Below, piece by piece: positions 53,845 through 64,000 of a stretch of 64,000 nucleotides of DNA (position 1 is its first letter; each line of letters opens with the position of its first letter). The DNA is from Puccinellia tenuiflora. Lineage: Eukaryota > Streptophyta > Magnoliopsida > Poales > Poaceae. The position numbers were made by a program, and so were the translations under genes. The notes under the pieces were generated by a model that worked only from the letters and a program-made list of their open reading frames with translations, did not search any database and was not told the DNA's origin. Where the stretch lies: assembly GCA_012064385.1 (NCBI GenBank), contig QRDG01000473.1:5413066-5477065 (forward strand), written 5' to 3'.

Positions 53845-56553
53845 ATTTGGGAGGGATTTGTCAACATCAGTTGGAGCCTCATTTTGATGATCATGGTCCA
53901 TTTGATCAAAAGGGAAATCATTTGAACCTTCATATGGAGCCTCATAAGCAAAATCAGATGGACCATTTTGATCACCATCAGTTGGAGCCACATTGTCATC
54001 ATCATTTGGAGCCACATTGTCATGCTCTGTTCCAACCGGCTGCTCATCATCATCATCATCATCATCATGCTCATGCTCTTGCTCTGTTCCAACCTGCTGC
54101 TCATCATCATCAGTTTCATGCAAACGCTCTCCGAACGCTGGATCTACTGCGTGATCACAATAACTACCGAAATGACCAGACCCACCACACCTGTTGCACT
54201 TACGCTTCCTCGCTCCAAGTCCAGCTCCTTCGCTGCGAGCTCTTATTCGACTCTTCCTCGGTCTACCTTTTGCTCTCTTCAGAACTGGAGCACGGAGCTT
54301 GAATCCAGGGTTCACTACATCCCATTGATGTTTTCCCTCCAAAGTAGGTAAAGGAACTGCATATGTGTCTTTGAACCTTGCAACAGAGTAGTACTCATGC
54401 ACATATTGCTGTATGTTCCCTGCTGGACCTGACAGAGTGGTGATGAAAAACAATGCATGAATGCATGGCAACCCAGTTATCTGCCATTGCCTACAACTGC
54501 AAGTTCTAGATTCTAAATCCACTGGATATTTCCATTCCCTCTTCTCTTTATCCATAAATGCTACCTCTGCTTTGGTAGCCGAGCAAAGTTTCATGCTCAT
54601 GTCCAAGCCTTCAGTTTTTTGCTTCAATTCATTCAACACGGCAGGGATGACAATGTGGCCCATGAATTTTGCCGCGGCTATATTTGCACGGAAATGAAAC
54701 TTTTCCATGTACTCTATTCTTATCTTGTCCAGCAAATCCACCATATAGAGACCCTTTAGTTTTCGGATGGTTGAGTTGAAAGACTCTGCAAGATTATTGT
54801 GCACATAGTCAACTTTGCTCAGTTCACTGAATTGGCTTCTGGCCCATAACTTGGAGTGGTGTGTTTCCAAGTATTCCTTCACTTTCTCATTCTTGTATAA
54901 CTGCCTCATGTGATAGTTGTGCTTCTTGACACTGCAAGTCAAAGCTGCTGGCCATAAATTGTCGCTATACACTTTTCCTTTGAATTTCTTCGCAAAATTT
55001 GCAGCAAGATGACGCATGCACTCCCTATGCTCTACTCCAGGGAACACATTGTCCACGGCCACTTCTAAACCCTTGCAGGCATCTGTATGAATTACCAACC
55101 CATTGGGATGTCCAATAGCCCGGTGCAGATTCTGGAAAAACCAAGTCCAGCTCTCCTCAGACTCTGTCTCCAGCACACCATACGCAACTGGAAATACAAA
55201 ATTATGTGCATCAACTGCACAAGCTGCCACTAACTGTCCTTTAAACCTCCCTGTCAGAAAAGTAGCATCAACAGCCAAATACGGCCTGCAGCCTACCAAA
55301 AAACCCTGGCGACAAGCCTCAAAGCAGACAAAAACCCTCCTAAAGCATTCCTTGGTCCTTGTCACTCCCTTTATTTTGTACTCCACCGTGTGGTGGTCAA
55401 TTTTTACAATACTACCTGGGCTGGTCCTCTCCACTTCAGCTTTGAATGAATACAATAATTCAAAACTTTCCTGCCAGTCACCGTAAATAGAATCCAAAGC
55501 TTGATTTCTACCATTGAACACCCTCATGTATGGTAAATCAATCTTGAACTTCTCTTTGATGTTCTTCATCAATTCCTTTGTACCAATTTGATTTTCTTAT
55601 GTCACCCACTTCTTTACTTCTTCAGCCACCCATCTTGACTTGGCTCTACTGATTGTTTCCTTCCTAAGTGTTGATTCCTTGCACGTGTGGCTAAATGGGT
55701 TCACCTTCACCTGAATATTTGTGCTCTTTCGCATTTTAGATGCATGCATCCTCCATTGACAACCCTCAGTCGGACAATGCACTCTGTAACGAACTTTATC
55801 GCTCTTGTCAACTTTGAAATAGCGTTCTGCCTTGATGCAGTACGTCACAAGTGCATTTCTACACTCATTCATTGATGAATAAATGGAACCTTGTTCCATC
55901 AATGGGTTCTCACGGTCCCATTCAACAGGTGGAACATCGTCTTCGACATCACTCAAAGCTTCGTTGTCTTCGTCTACAACCACCGCGTCAGCCTCATTGT
56001 TTCCAGCCCGAGATGCTTGTCGTAAATTCCGAAGAACATCAGGATATAGCCTTTCTTCTTCATCCGCATAACTGGAAGGCTCCTCCACTTCAACGGGGAC
56101 CCTTCTTCTGCTGCTGCTGCCCACGCCGCTCGAGGCACCATGTCCTCGTGCACTGCCTGAACTTCTCTGGCTAGAACTGCGAGCACCACAACATGATGCA
56201 GCCCGAGAAGATGCATCCGCCATACTAGATCCAATTGCCGGCACAACCACATCATTTTGCAGTCTCACATGAAATTTCTCCTTCTCCTTATGCTTAGCAA
56301 ACATGGTAGCGAGTTCTTCATCATTTGTAACTACCACCCATCTGTTTCCCCCATCGTAGTATTTGAATTCCACTTCATCATGCAAACCCCAAGGATATGG
56401 ACTGCAAATTACCTCCCCAAATTGTCTAAAACTCCAATTGCAATCCACTGGCAAAGGATAATCGAAACCTCCCGTGAATTTCTTGTTATTCTCTGCATCG
56501 ACGACGTACCGGTCCCTTCTAATATTCAGCAAGAAAGCAAACCACAATTCCAT
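53680..56553 (-). pseudogene. mudrA: MuDR/MULE transposase (mudrA-like), one premature stop
   Basis: From ATG 56553 the N-terminal 318 codons include a PB1-like segment (FGEVICSPYPWGLHDEVEFK ... VVVTNDEELATMF) and the MuDR N-terminal domain (YRVHCPTEGCQWRMHASKM). A TAA at 55597-55599 interrupts, and the same frame resumes (NQIGTKELMKNIKEKF) and runs to 53680. The second part holds the MULE DDE core, with D in LAVDATFLTGRFKG, D in VIHTDACKGLEVAV and E in NNLAESFNSTIRKL. Next come the SWIM zinc finger CSCRQWQITGLPCIHA, a CCHC knuckle CNRCGGSGHFGSYC, and an Asp/Glu-rich tail. In total it spans about 950 codons, the normal size. A single base change restricts the full-length product; the 630-codon part alone still contains the DDE core. 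Confidence 0.92.
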
Positions 56554-58056
56554 CCTAACCAGAAAAATAGAGACGAATTCAGCACACCACGAAATGCGAA
56601 TTCAGCACGCCAATTGCAAAATCAACATAAACCGAGTGCGTCTCATGTCTAATCGAATGTTCAAATGCAGAGGTGAGCTCCAACTTACCCCTCGGGAACC
56701 CAGTCGTGGATGCGGCGGGTGTCCGGCCCGACGATTGCCTCGCCAGCTACTCCACGGTCGCATCCGCTCGCCATTTCGCCCTGGAGTTCACCCTCTTACT
56801 TCCTCTGCCTCGCCAACCCCATCGCTCCCGCCGGGCGCACGGAAGGAGCCTCGCCGCGGGTCGAGCAGCTGGTGGGCGCAGCGGGACAAGCTGGTGGCGG
56901 TGGAGCAGGTGACGGCGGAGCACGGCACGCTGGAGCACGTTGCGGTGGAGGTGTTGGCTCTATACGCGGGACGGACGCGGCGGCGCAGGTGGCGGCGGCG
57001 GCGCAGGTGGTGGCGGCGGCGCAGGTGGCCGTTCGAGAGCAGGTGTCGTGCACGGTTAGGTCAGGTGGTGGCCGTTATTTCGCGCCGTCGCCGGTCCCAC
57101 ATGTAAGAAGTTACCTGGTCCCACCTGTAAAATGCGGACCAAGTCCACTAGCGCCTTGCCCGGTCCCACCTGTAAGAAGTAAACTGGTCCCACCTGTAAG
57201 ACGCGGATCAAGTCCACTAACGCCTAACAAACGGAATCCACTTCAGACTGGCTGTTTGGCCTCGCCATAGCAGCTGCAACTGAAGTAGTGGCAAAACTGT
57301 AAGCCATTTGAAACTAGTGGCAAAACTGAGTACTACCAAGCCTCTAGTGGCAATTTGTTAAATGACCCAATATTTTTTGCCCATCCTTTTAAAAAATTCG
57401 AGCGATGCCTAATTTTATTTTTCCCATCGCTCAGCCAGTGTTGACACATTTACCAATGTTTCAATTTATACTCTAAAAGTCTATGTAAATGTGCTTACCT
57501 ATTCATACACTAGAAATCACTATTTCTATATTTATTATTAGACCGTACATTTTTTGAGATCTCTGGCACGCTATTAATTAAGGATATAAATTAGAATCAA
57601 CACAAATGCGCACATACACACATACAAATATATACATAAATACTATATGATTTATGTAATTATAAAAAAATCAAGGTGAACTTTATTACTCTATATGGTT
57701 TAAACTTCTCATAACACAATTTTTATTGATATACATTGCAAATGTGTGATGAACGATGATATAATTATAATTATCAACTCTCAAATGTGGTTCACTATGG
57801 CAACTAATAGATGGAAAACTATACTTGTTAAGATTATAGTCCAATAAAAGTAATTCACAATGCCAATGGGTGTCATATAAAAAATCAAAAATAATTATAA
57901 AATTTTAGTATAAATATATTAATTTTTATTGGCCTCGGGTCCATACATGGGTCCGTCTCGGCCCGCGCCAAGTAGATATCTACCACTACCTTGTGGCGGG
58001 GTCGCTGACTCTCCCTCGAACCACCAACTAACTCTGCGTCAAACAAAAACATTTAG

Positions 58057-58581
58057 AAGAAGTTGAGAACGAATCAAATTCTGCCAATCGAAGAACTCAC
58101 TCCCATCAGGCCGACATCCCCTCTCAAGATTGGCCAAGTGTTCAGTGTCTCATCACATGAAGTTGAGCATATTATCAGGTTGTTAGACGGTGGTTATTCC
58201 ATGGTGGTCGGTTCTCCCGTAGGTAGAACATTCATGTACTTGGCGGGTGGGCATTTATATGACGGGGGCGAAATTCCGATCAATCATTGCGTGGTGGTGA
58301 TCGGATCAGGAGTTGCAAACTATCCTAGAGAACCAATAGAGGAAAATGAGCACTCTTGGAAGACATAGCCGGTAAACCGTTCCATTAAACTGCTGGGACC
58401 CATAGTTCTCTTACCGTGCAAGGGCTCGTACGGTGGGACCGCTCATGGTGAGCATGCTCGCGATGGTAGGGATGGGGATTTTTACATATGGGCAGATCAG
58501 CTGCAAGCTGGAGAGTGTGGTCTGGGGGTTCCACATGGCCTAGGCGATTTGGGTCCACTAGAAGTAGTTGTATTGTACTAG
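58057..58581 (+). pseudogene. Papain-like cysteine protease C-terminal exon, copy 2
   Basis: Equivalent to 50901-51425 with the same in-frame TAG (58366-58368), so the stop predates the duplication. A few replacement differences are seen (for example A/V in the YSMVxGSPVGR stretch and I/L before YDGG). Confidence 0.55.
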
Positions 58582-58879
58582 TATTTGTATCGAACTTGCC
58601 TCATTTATTCTTCTTCCAACTATTTCTAATGCTGTAGTTGTATTGTACTAGTATTTTTATCTGTATCAAACTTCGTTTATCGCCTTGATGTTGTAGCTCT
58701 AGTCTGAAGCTTGTCACTCGGCTCCCTTGCATGCTTTGTGTGGGAACGGAATGACCGCCTGTGTGGATTACATGGCATGGAGTATTCAGGTATTGCGTCA
58801 TGACCTCATCATCATGTGTTAATTTGCTGGCGAATTACCACTAGTCCTAGGAAAACAAGACTAGCTGGTAGACTGGTAC

Positions 58880-59161
58880 TAGACTTGGCCATGGGCTAGG
58901 CCGGGCCCGAAAAAGCCCGTAGCAGACAACCTAGGCCCAGGCCCGCCAATTGGGCCTAGATTTTAGGCCCAAGCCCGGCTAATCAGTGAAAATAGAGAAG
59001 GGCCTGTGGGCCTTGGGCCGGGTCTCTCGTTAAATCGCCCATATGTGAAGCCCAAGCCCGGTCCGACAAATCATTTGGGCTCAAAACGCAGGCCCAGGCC
59101 CTAAAATTTCAGGGCGGACCTGGGTGGGCCGACCGGGCCGGGCTTCTCATGGCCAGGACTA
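58880..59161. mobile_element. hAT MITE, copy 3 (duplicate of copy 2)
   Basis: Same ends and the same ACTGGTAC duplication (58872-58879 and 59162-59169) as 51724-52005, so it arrived through the 2166-bp duplication and not by separate insertion. Confidence 0.92.
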
Positions 59162-60009
59162 ACTGGTACTAACAAAAGTCTGGGACTTGCAATTTTATCT
59201 TGTCGGTGGAAGTAAAAACGACCCACGAGCTAGTACTAGCCTACAAGAGGGGAGAGTATTCCTCATCATCATTATGTGCCTAATCTCCCTAATGCTCAGT
59301 TTGGATGTTTGCATTCGGAAGCTTGGCATTGTATTGGGTTGAATACCAATGTCACTAGATATTGGTATTGACATTGAATGTCAATATTAAGCCTGAATGT
59401 CACGGTCCAATGCCATACACATCAAAACAGTGGCATTCGGGATATTCGGGTCTGAATGTCACGAATATACAATACCGAGGTTGAAAGCGAGCATCCAAAC
59501 GAGGCGCAAAGAAAATGTGTTGCATGCTAATAATCCTATATAACTAAGAAGATCACCCCCACTATCTATTTCTCTAAACATGCAGCTATGCCACCTCAGC
59601 AGGCCCACCACATCAGCATCTCACAGCCACGTCATCCAATACATGCAACCCAAGTGCACCTGTGCCCAGCTTTTAGACCCCAATGCTTCCCCTTCCAATT
59701 GCTCGACAGAAACTCCCAGCGCAATTTTATTAGCCGCTCCACTCCTCGTGACCAAATATCCCTTCCAATCAAAGAACCGCTTTGGGGCGCTAGATTTAAT
59801 GCCATCTTGAATCGATGAGTTATACTCCTCCGGCGACCATCGTTTCCCCTCCCCACTATCATCTATCAACATGGCCGACTCTCTCTAAAAGGAGCGCTGC
59901 TTCAGATGAGCAGCCAAGGTTTCATTCGCTGGATGTAGCAGTCAAAGTGGACATTTGTTGTGTTCCTGGTGCATCTGGCAAGTATTGTCTTCGTCTTTCT
60001 CCTCTTATT

Positions 60010-60015
60010 TTGATC

Positions 60016-60099
<84 letters not shown>

Positions 60100-60106
60100 A
60101 CGCACA
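60010..60106 (+). repeat. Compound (CT)n(CA)n microsatellite
   Basis: CT repeats (60010-60054) run directly into CA repeats (60055-60090) and then CACACG repeats. Confidence 0.95.
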
Positions 60107-61719
60107 CATGTTGCTTGATAATTTGTTTCTCCATGTCCACTTTCCAGGAAGTATGTTGGATCCACTGTCAAAAGGTGTTCTTGCTTGATTTGCTCCCACG
60201 CTTTATCTGAGATGTCTGCATGGCTGTCCATGCTTCAGGCATCCGTCACACATTTCCTTGATGTTTATCCGTGGTGACCCTTCAAATCATTAGCCCACCA
60301 TGTGCTTCTTTTATGATGTGTACTGCGTACAGTCGAACTGTTCGATGAAATGTGAAAAAGGCCATGTGCAGTCGATCTTTCAAATTTGGGTATGTATATA
60401 TTCAGGTAATTTTCTCATTTTCTTATTGGTTCTGCTCTCCATATTTTCTTGCAGCAGTTTTTCCCTCATTTATCAAATGAGGGAAAATTGTCTTCCTTTA
60501 GATCAAAACAGAAGTTTGTATACCATCGGTAGACATATTTATGGATATTGGATGGTCACACTAAAAACCTGCAGTATGTGAGCAATTTATACAAAACATA
60601 TCAGCGCCGCACTATGTTCTATGTGATCTAATTGTCAACCCCTTTTTTCTCTTAAATGTAGATGCAGTGCTGCAAGCTTAGCCTACAGCGTGTTGCCCCT
60701 ATCAAGCACCACAAATTAATTAAACGCAAGTACTCTCTACGTCGGCAACACGGCGCCGACGTTTTTGATTCATCGACGAGTGAGTTTAGACTTGAGCCAT
60801 GCACCTCTTCTTCCCTGTTATCCACTTCCTGCAACGGCTGAATGGTACTGCTATGTAATGTCCTTAGCTAAATCTGAAATGTTTGATGAAATGCAACTGA
60901 CGTCCTGACTCTTGATGGTGCCATGTCACGCTTGACGCTTTTGTTCATATCATGCTTGATTGAGGTTGAATATGAAACTCTCTAGGTGTTTTCATCACAG
61001 TGATTGGTTCCCACATTTCATGTCAATGGTTCTTTGTATTTTCTAAGAACCACATTCGATGATCTCCAGTACGTACTATGGAGATACTTTCAAGAAAGCA
61101 AAAAACAAACAGCTATGAAATGATTGAGCATTGTTCTGACGAAAGGTTGTTTGGTATCATCAATTGATGCAAGTTAATGTTCAACATATGTGAAGAATGC
61201 ACTTCCAGAAGTTCTGAAGGTCACAAAGAAATTCCGATGAGACGATGATCCTAATTTTCTAAATGATATTTAGTAAAACATATATTCGATTTCGGAAATC
61301 AATGTTCGATCGCCTGAGTACATTTTGGATCACAAGAGTGATAGATGATATCTGCCATGTCATGTCTTGATTTTGATTCATCACTGCATATTTGTACTCC
61401 CACATTTTGCTACACCCGTTATTGTAGAGGGATATAGTTACCAGGTCTATTTTTATTTTCTTTTGCTACTTATATATATACTGTTCTAATCTCTTTTTTC
61501 TTGAATTTTTTATGAGTGCCGCCTTGGATATTCTGTGTTCTGTTGGAATATATCTAAAGAGTACTTTCTTGAGGGAAACCTGAGGCTCCTCAGAGCTCAG
61601 AAAGATCCGTCCGTCCTATAGAACCCAGAATCGATCGTGGCCGTCTATTTTTTCACCCTGTGGCAGGGGTCGTAATTCCGTCGAACTTCAGGGGCAAAAT
61701 CGTCATTTCGCGTCTGTGC
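60107..61719. other. Helitron interior, no gene resolved
   Basis: AT-rich and intron-like. 60660-60840 contains a possible exon ending at TGA 60839, but no domain was recognised. Confidence 0.35.
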
Positions 61720-62288
61720 TATATAACCTCCATCCCACGCGGTAGAAAACCCTAGACGCGTCTCTGCTCGTCCCGCACTCGCGCCCCCTCGCGATGTCGC
61801 CTTCCTCTTCACCGTCTCCGCCGCCACCACCCACTCCCCCCGGAGACCCAGAGCGCCTCCGCCGCGCCCCGCAGCCGCCGCCACCACCACAGCACCGCCA
61901 CCGCCCACTTCCACCCCGTCCTCCTCCCACGCTCGACGACGCGCCGCAGCAGCAGCCGGATCTGGTCCAGAGGCACGACGGCAGCACGCTCATGGGGAGC
62001 CCGCAGGCGAGAGGCACGACGGCAGCACGCTCACTGCCGGCGCCGACCCCATCGCCGCCCTCCTCTTCGCGTGCGACTGAGGGATCTCTCCAAGACGGCC
62101 TACTCCACAGTGCTACCGCTGCAATCTGCTCCTCAAGGCAGCGCATCGGCGTCTGGGCGCGGCCGGACGGCACGGCGGTGACCTTGGCTCGGCCAGCCCC
62201 GGACGGCCGGCGGTCTGGACGGTCGCGGGCGCTCGGCTCGACGGCGGCTCGGTCTGCGGATTCAGCGCCGGTGGACTCCTTCTCCACA
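61720..62288 (+). other. Promoter and first-exon-like GC-rich region in Helitron
   Basis: GCTATATAAC at 61719-61728 is a TATA-like box, followed at 61794 by an ATG opening a 165-codon Pro/Ser/Arg-rich frame (MSPSSSPSPPPPPTPPGDP) that reaches CCACAG/GTAAGT at 62288/62289, a strong donor. A 22-bp block (GGCACGACGGCAGCACGCTC core) is duplicated at 61973 and 62013. Composition is biased and no domain is recognised; it may be a captured exon or a leader. Confidence 0.4.
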
Positions 62289-62410
62289 GGTAAGTCCTCC
62301 TGTTCCTCTTAACGCATCTCTCTTCTCTGCTGGGGGCGGCGCTAAATTCGCCTCTTCTAGGCGGTGGGATGGAACCGCAGGGGAGAGGAAGGAGGCTGGC
62401 AATAGGAGGG

Positions 62411-62611
62411 AAGAGCAGGCCGGCGCTGGTTCGTCATGGAGAACATCGGCGCGGCTGCTCGCCCTCCTCCGCTTCTTCTTCCGTGGACCATGGAGGGCAT
62501 CAACGGGAGCGTCACTTGATTGCCATCCCCAAGCATAACTTCTTCTAGCTAGCAGATCTTGGTGGCGGCGTCCGCACAACAATGAGGTATGTAATCAACA
62601 ACTCTCTTCTC
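62411..62611 (+). repeat. Exon-like block, copy 1 of a direct repeat
   Basis: About 195 bp shared with 63402-63591 at over 90 percent by eye, including GCGTCACTTGATTGCCATCC and ending ACAACAATGAG/GTATGT, a donor-like junction. Confidence 0.85.
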
Positions 62612-63401
62612 TCTTTGTTTCCTGAATATTCGATGGATTCATCTTGATCTGACATGTTAGTTTCAGTTTTCTTCTTTCTTTTTTATCCCAACTTTTGATT
62701 CCTTTTTACTGAGATTGAGGGGTGAGATGAGGTAGCCTGACGAGCGCGAACGATTTCATCAGTTGCAGGTGAGCTTCATCATCTCCACATATTTTCAGGG
62801 TCCCTTCTTATTTTGCGTTTTTCTGAATTTTTCACATCTCATTGTTTGTCAGTGCAGATGCTTTTTAATCTGTGCATATAAGGTGCTTGATGAAACTCCA
62901 AGCAAGCTGACACGGAAGATTTTGCTATGTAATATTTATTCAACCATAAGAAGTTGTAGTCCGTCTGCCTTTCACAATTTAGCAATTCACGTTTATTTTA
63001 TAGCAGTGCACACTTGCCCGTCATCTGATAGACAAATACTGTTCTTTTAACTATGGAGCTGGTTTGCTTTAGTTACTTTGATGTTTTACCAATAAAGGTT
63101 AAACATATGCGAAAATCTAAATTTAGTATGGTAAAATCGTGACCAAGTCTCATGATTTATCAATAGTAACATTTTTGTAGTTCAGATTTTCATGTTACTA
63201 TTGCCCGTAGATAGAGGGCCTCATGTATAACTTTTTACGCTTCCGAGCAGCATAACTTCAATTCCTTTTCTTATCTTGCATCATTTTGTTTTTCTGGTGT
63301 GTCATAGCATTTCAACATATGTTCAGTCATGCCGATTACATGGCCTCAATGGCGTGCAGCGGCGATGGTGCCATGGAGAGCCGACTTGGCTGACCACGCT
63401 C

Positions 63402-63591
63402 AGGCCGACGCTGGTTCGTCATGGAGAAAGCAGCCGCGGCTGCTCGCCCTCCTCCGCTTCTTCCGTGGACCATGGAGGGCATCAACCGGAGCGTCACTTG
63501 ATTGCCATCCCCAAGCATAACTTCTTCTAGCTACCAGATCTTGGTGGCGGCGGCCGCACAACAATGAGGTATGTAATCAACGACTCTCTTC
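63402..63591 (+). repeat. Exon-like block, copy 2 of a direct repeat
   Basis: Second copy, about 990 bp downstream, with the same donor-like end; it lacks one TTC triplet and has several substitutions. Confidence 0.85.
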
Positions 63592-64000
63592 AACCAGTCT
63601 CACCATATGGGGCTGCATCTAGGTGAAAAGTAAGGTTTTTTCTTCTCTACATTTTTTTCTTTGGTTTCGTCTGCAATTATGCAAGAAATAGGCACATCAC
63701 TTGGAAGTCTTTTTATGCTATATTGTTTCATGGCAAGTTTGGTCAAATTTATTTGTTTGGGTGGATTCTAAATAATGTTTCTGTTTATTTGTTATGCTAT
63801 ATCGATGAGGGGGGAGGACGACATCCAGCAGGCAGCAGCCCATCGGCTTGCCCCCTGACCTCCTCCACATATTCCCTCCCGGTTGCCGATGAGGGCTCGC
63901 AACATGTAACATTCGACGCGCGTGAGCTTATTTCCATTTCTTCTCCTCTCTTTCAATTTGTTAGTTCCTATCGTTGATTTGCATATTGGGTCAGCTATGA

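Larger units (their letters stand above)
52667..57368. mobile_element. MuDR-like Mutator element with two convergent genes
   Basis: The right end, read inward, is GGGTCATTTAACAAATTGCC, with TACTCAGTTTTGCCACTAG further in. The left end has TTGCCATCAG and, at the same distance, TACTCAGTTTTGCCCCTAG, so the ends form a diverged long TIR starting near 52667. Subterminal CTTACAGGTGGGACC motifs occur in inverted orientation at both ends. Contents: a mudrA-type transposase (minus) and a GRF-zinc-finger gene (plus), convergent. No matching 9-bp target duplication is found; the right terminus abuts the start of duplication copy 2. Confidence 0.75.
57369..59534 (+). repeat. 2166-bp direct duplication, copy 2
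   Basis: Offset exactly 7156 bp from copy 1 throughout. Its left edge abuts the Mutator terminus, and its right edge coincides with a Helitron insertion point, so the original duplicated unit may have been longer. Confidence 0.95.
59534..64000 (+). mobile_element. Second Helitron, 5' end only (continues past the window)
   Basis: The duplicated sequence is broken between A (59533) and T (59534), where TCCTATATAACTAAGAAGATC begins, a TC-starting Helitron-type 5' end at an AT target. No CTRR hairpin terminus was found before 64000. Internal DNA includes a microsatellite, a promoter-plus-first-exon-like region (61720-62288) and a duplicated exon-like block, as expected for a gene-capturing Helitron. 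No helicase is seen. The right limit is unknown. Confidence 0.5.

Noticed and set aside
53757..54351. Plus-strand frames rich in His and Leu opposite the transposase tail
   Set aside because: Produced by the GAT/CAT-rich Asp/Glu tail of mudrA read on the other strand.
50213..59534. The pair of 2.17-kb repeats as LTRs of one retrotransposon
   Set aside because: They lack TG...CA ends, PBS and PPT, the enclosed genes belong to a Mutator element, and no 5-bp duplication flanks the pair.
59902..60231. Frames through the CT/CA microsatellite
   Set aside because: Simple repeats translate into repetitive peptides without biological support.

Overview
The window reads as intergenic, transposon-rich nuclear DNA of a grass, most probably a Triticeae species (wheat, goat-grass or barley type). 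The basis is the LTR families (TGATACGTCTCC-type LTRs, a long TGTAACAGCCC...GGGCGCTACA LTR), a CTCCCTCCGT Stowaway MITE, A^T-inserted Helitrons, and intron-bearing GC-rich genes. Nothing looks bacterial or organellar. Features were read from the sequence by eye. Family names come from recognised motifs, and no database was searched. REGION BY REGION. 1-2494: antisense remains of a gypsy-associated ORF (three exons, one nonsense codon) with about 100-bp intron repeats. 2495-17.0 kb: an antisense LTR plus the 3' internal region of a second retroelement, split at 5707/15683 by a well-preserved nested gypsy element (5708-15682) with 3.4-kb LTRs, CATAC target duplications and a deleted pol. 17.1-21.0 kb: an orphan ORF, a MITE and a 980-bp Mutator- or hAT-like element. 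21.6-38.0 kb: an SRP54 neighbourhood, holding an old SRP54 relic split by a hAT element that itself carries a solo LTR, an intact PIF/Harbinger derivative encoding only the Myb/SANT-type ORF1, a LINE 3' end, an intact intronless SRP54-like gene (29540-31009, minus strand), a 4.7-kb non-autonomous Helitron, and a truncated SRP54 copy that keeps the same promoter. 39.4-46.4 kb: a 144-bp palindromic TG...CA element, a broken hemerythrin-like gene, a hAT MITE, a Stowaway, a CACTA end and a dead Harbinger transposase. 47-64 kb: a 28-nt poly-C run, a 2166-bp direct duplication (50213-52378 and 57369-59534) flanking a MuDR-like element with convergent mudrA-type and GRF-zinc-finger genes, then the start of a second Helitron that runs off the window and carries exon-like captured DNA. 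HOW THE PARTS FIT. The only gene that looks able to make a conventional cellular protein is the SRP54-like GTPase. The Harbinger ORF1 is intact but lacks its transposase partner. The 45-46 kb transposase keeps its catalytic residues but is broken by stops and frameshifts. Most of the window is nested insertions whose order can be read from target-site duplications: hAT into SRP54, then LTR into hAT; antisense LTR element, then gypsy; hAT MITE, then the 2.17-kb duplication, then Helitron. The best candidates for something undescribed are (a) CCGGA motifs phased at about 10 bp in three arrays per LTR of the young gypsy element, (b) the Mutator element pairing a transposase with an overlapping convergent GRF-zinc-finger/membrane-anchor gene, (c) the Helitron with two successive 3'-terminus-like hairpins, and (d) the local SRP54 family.
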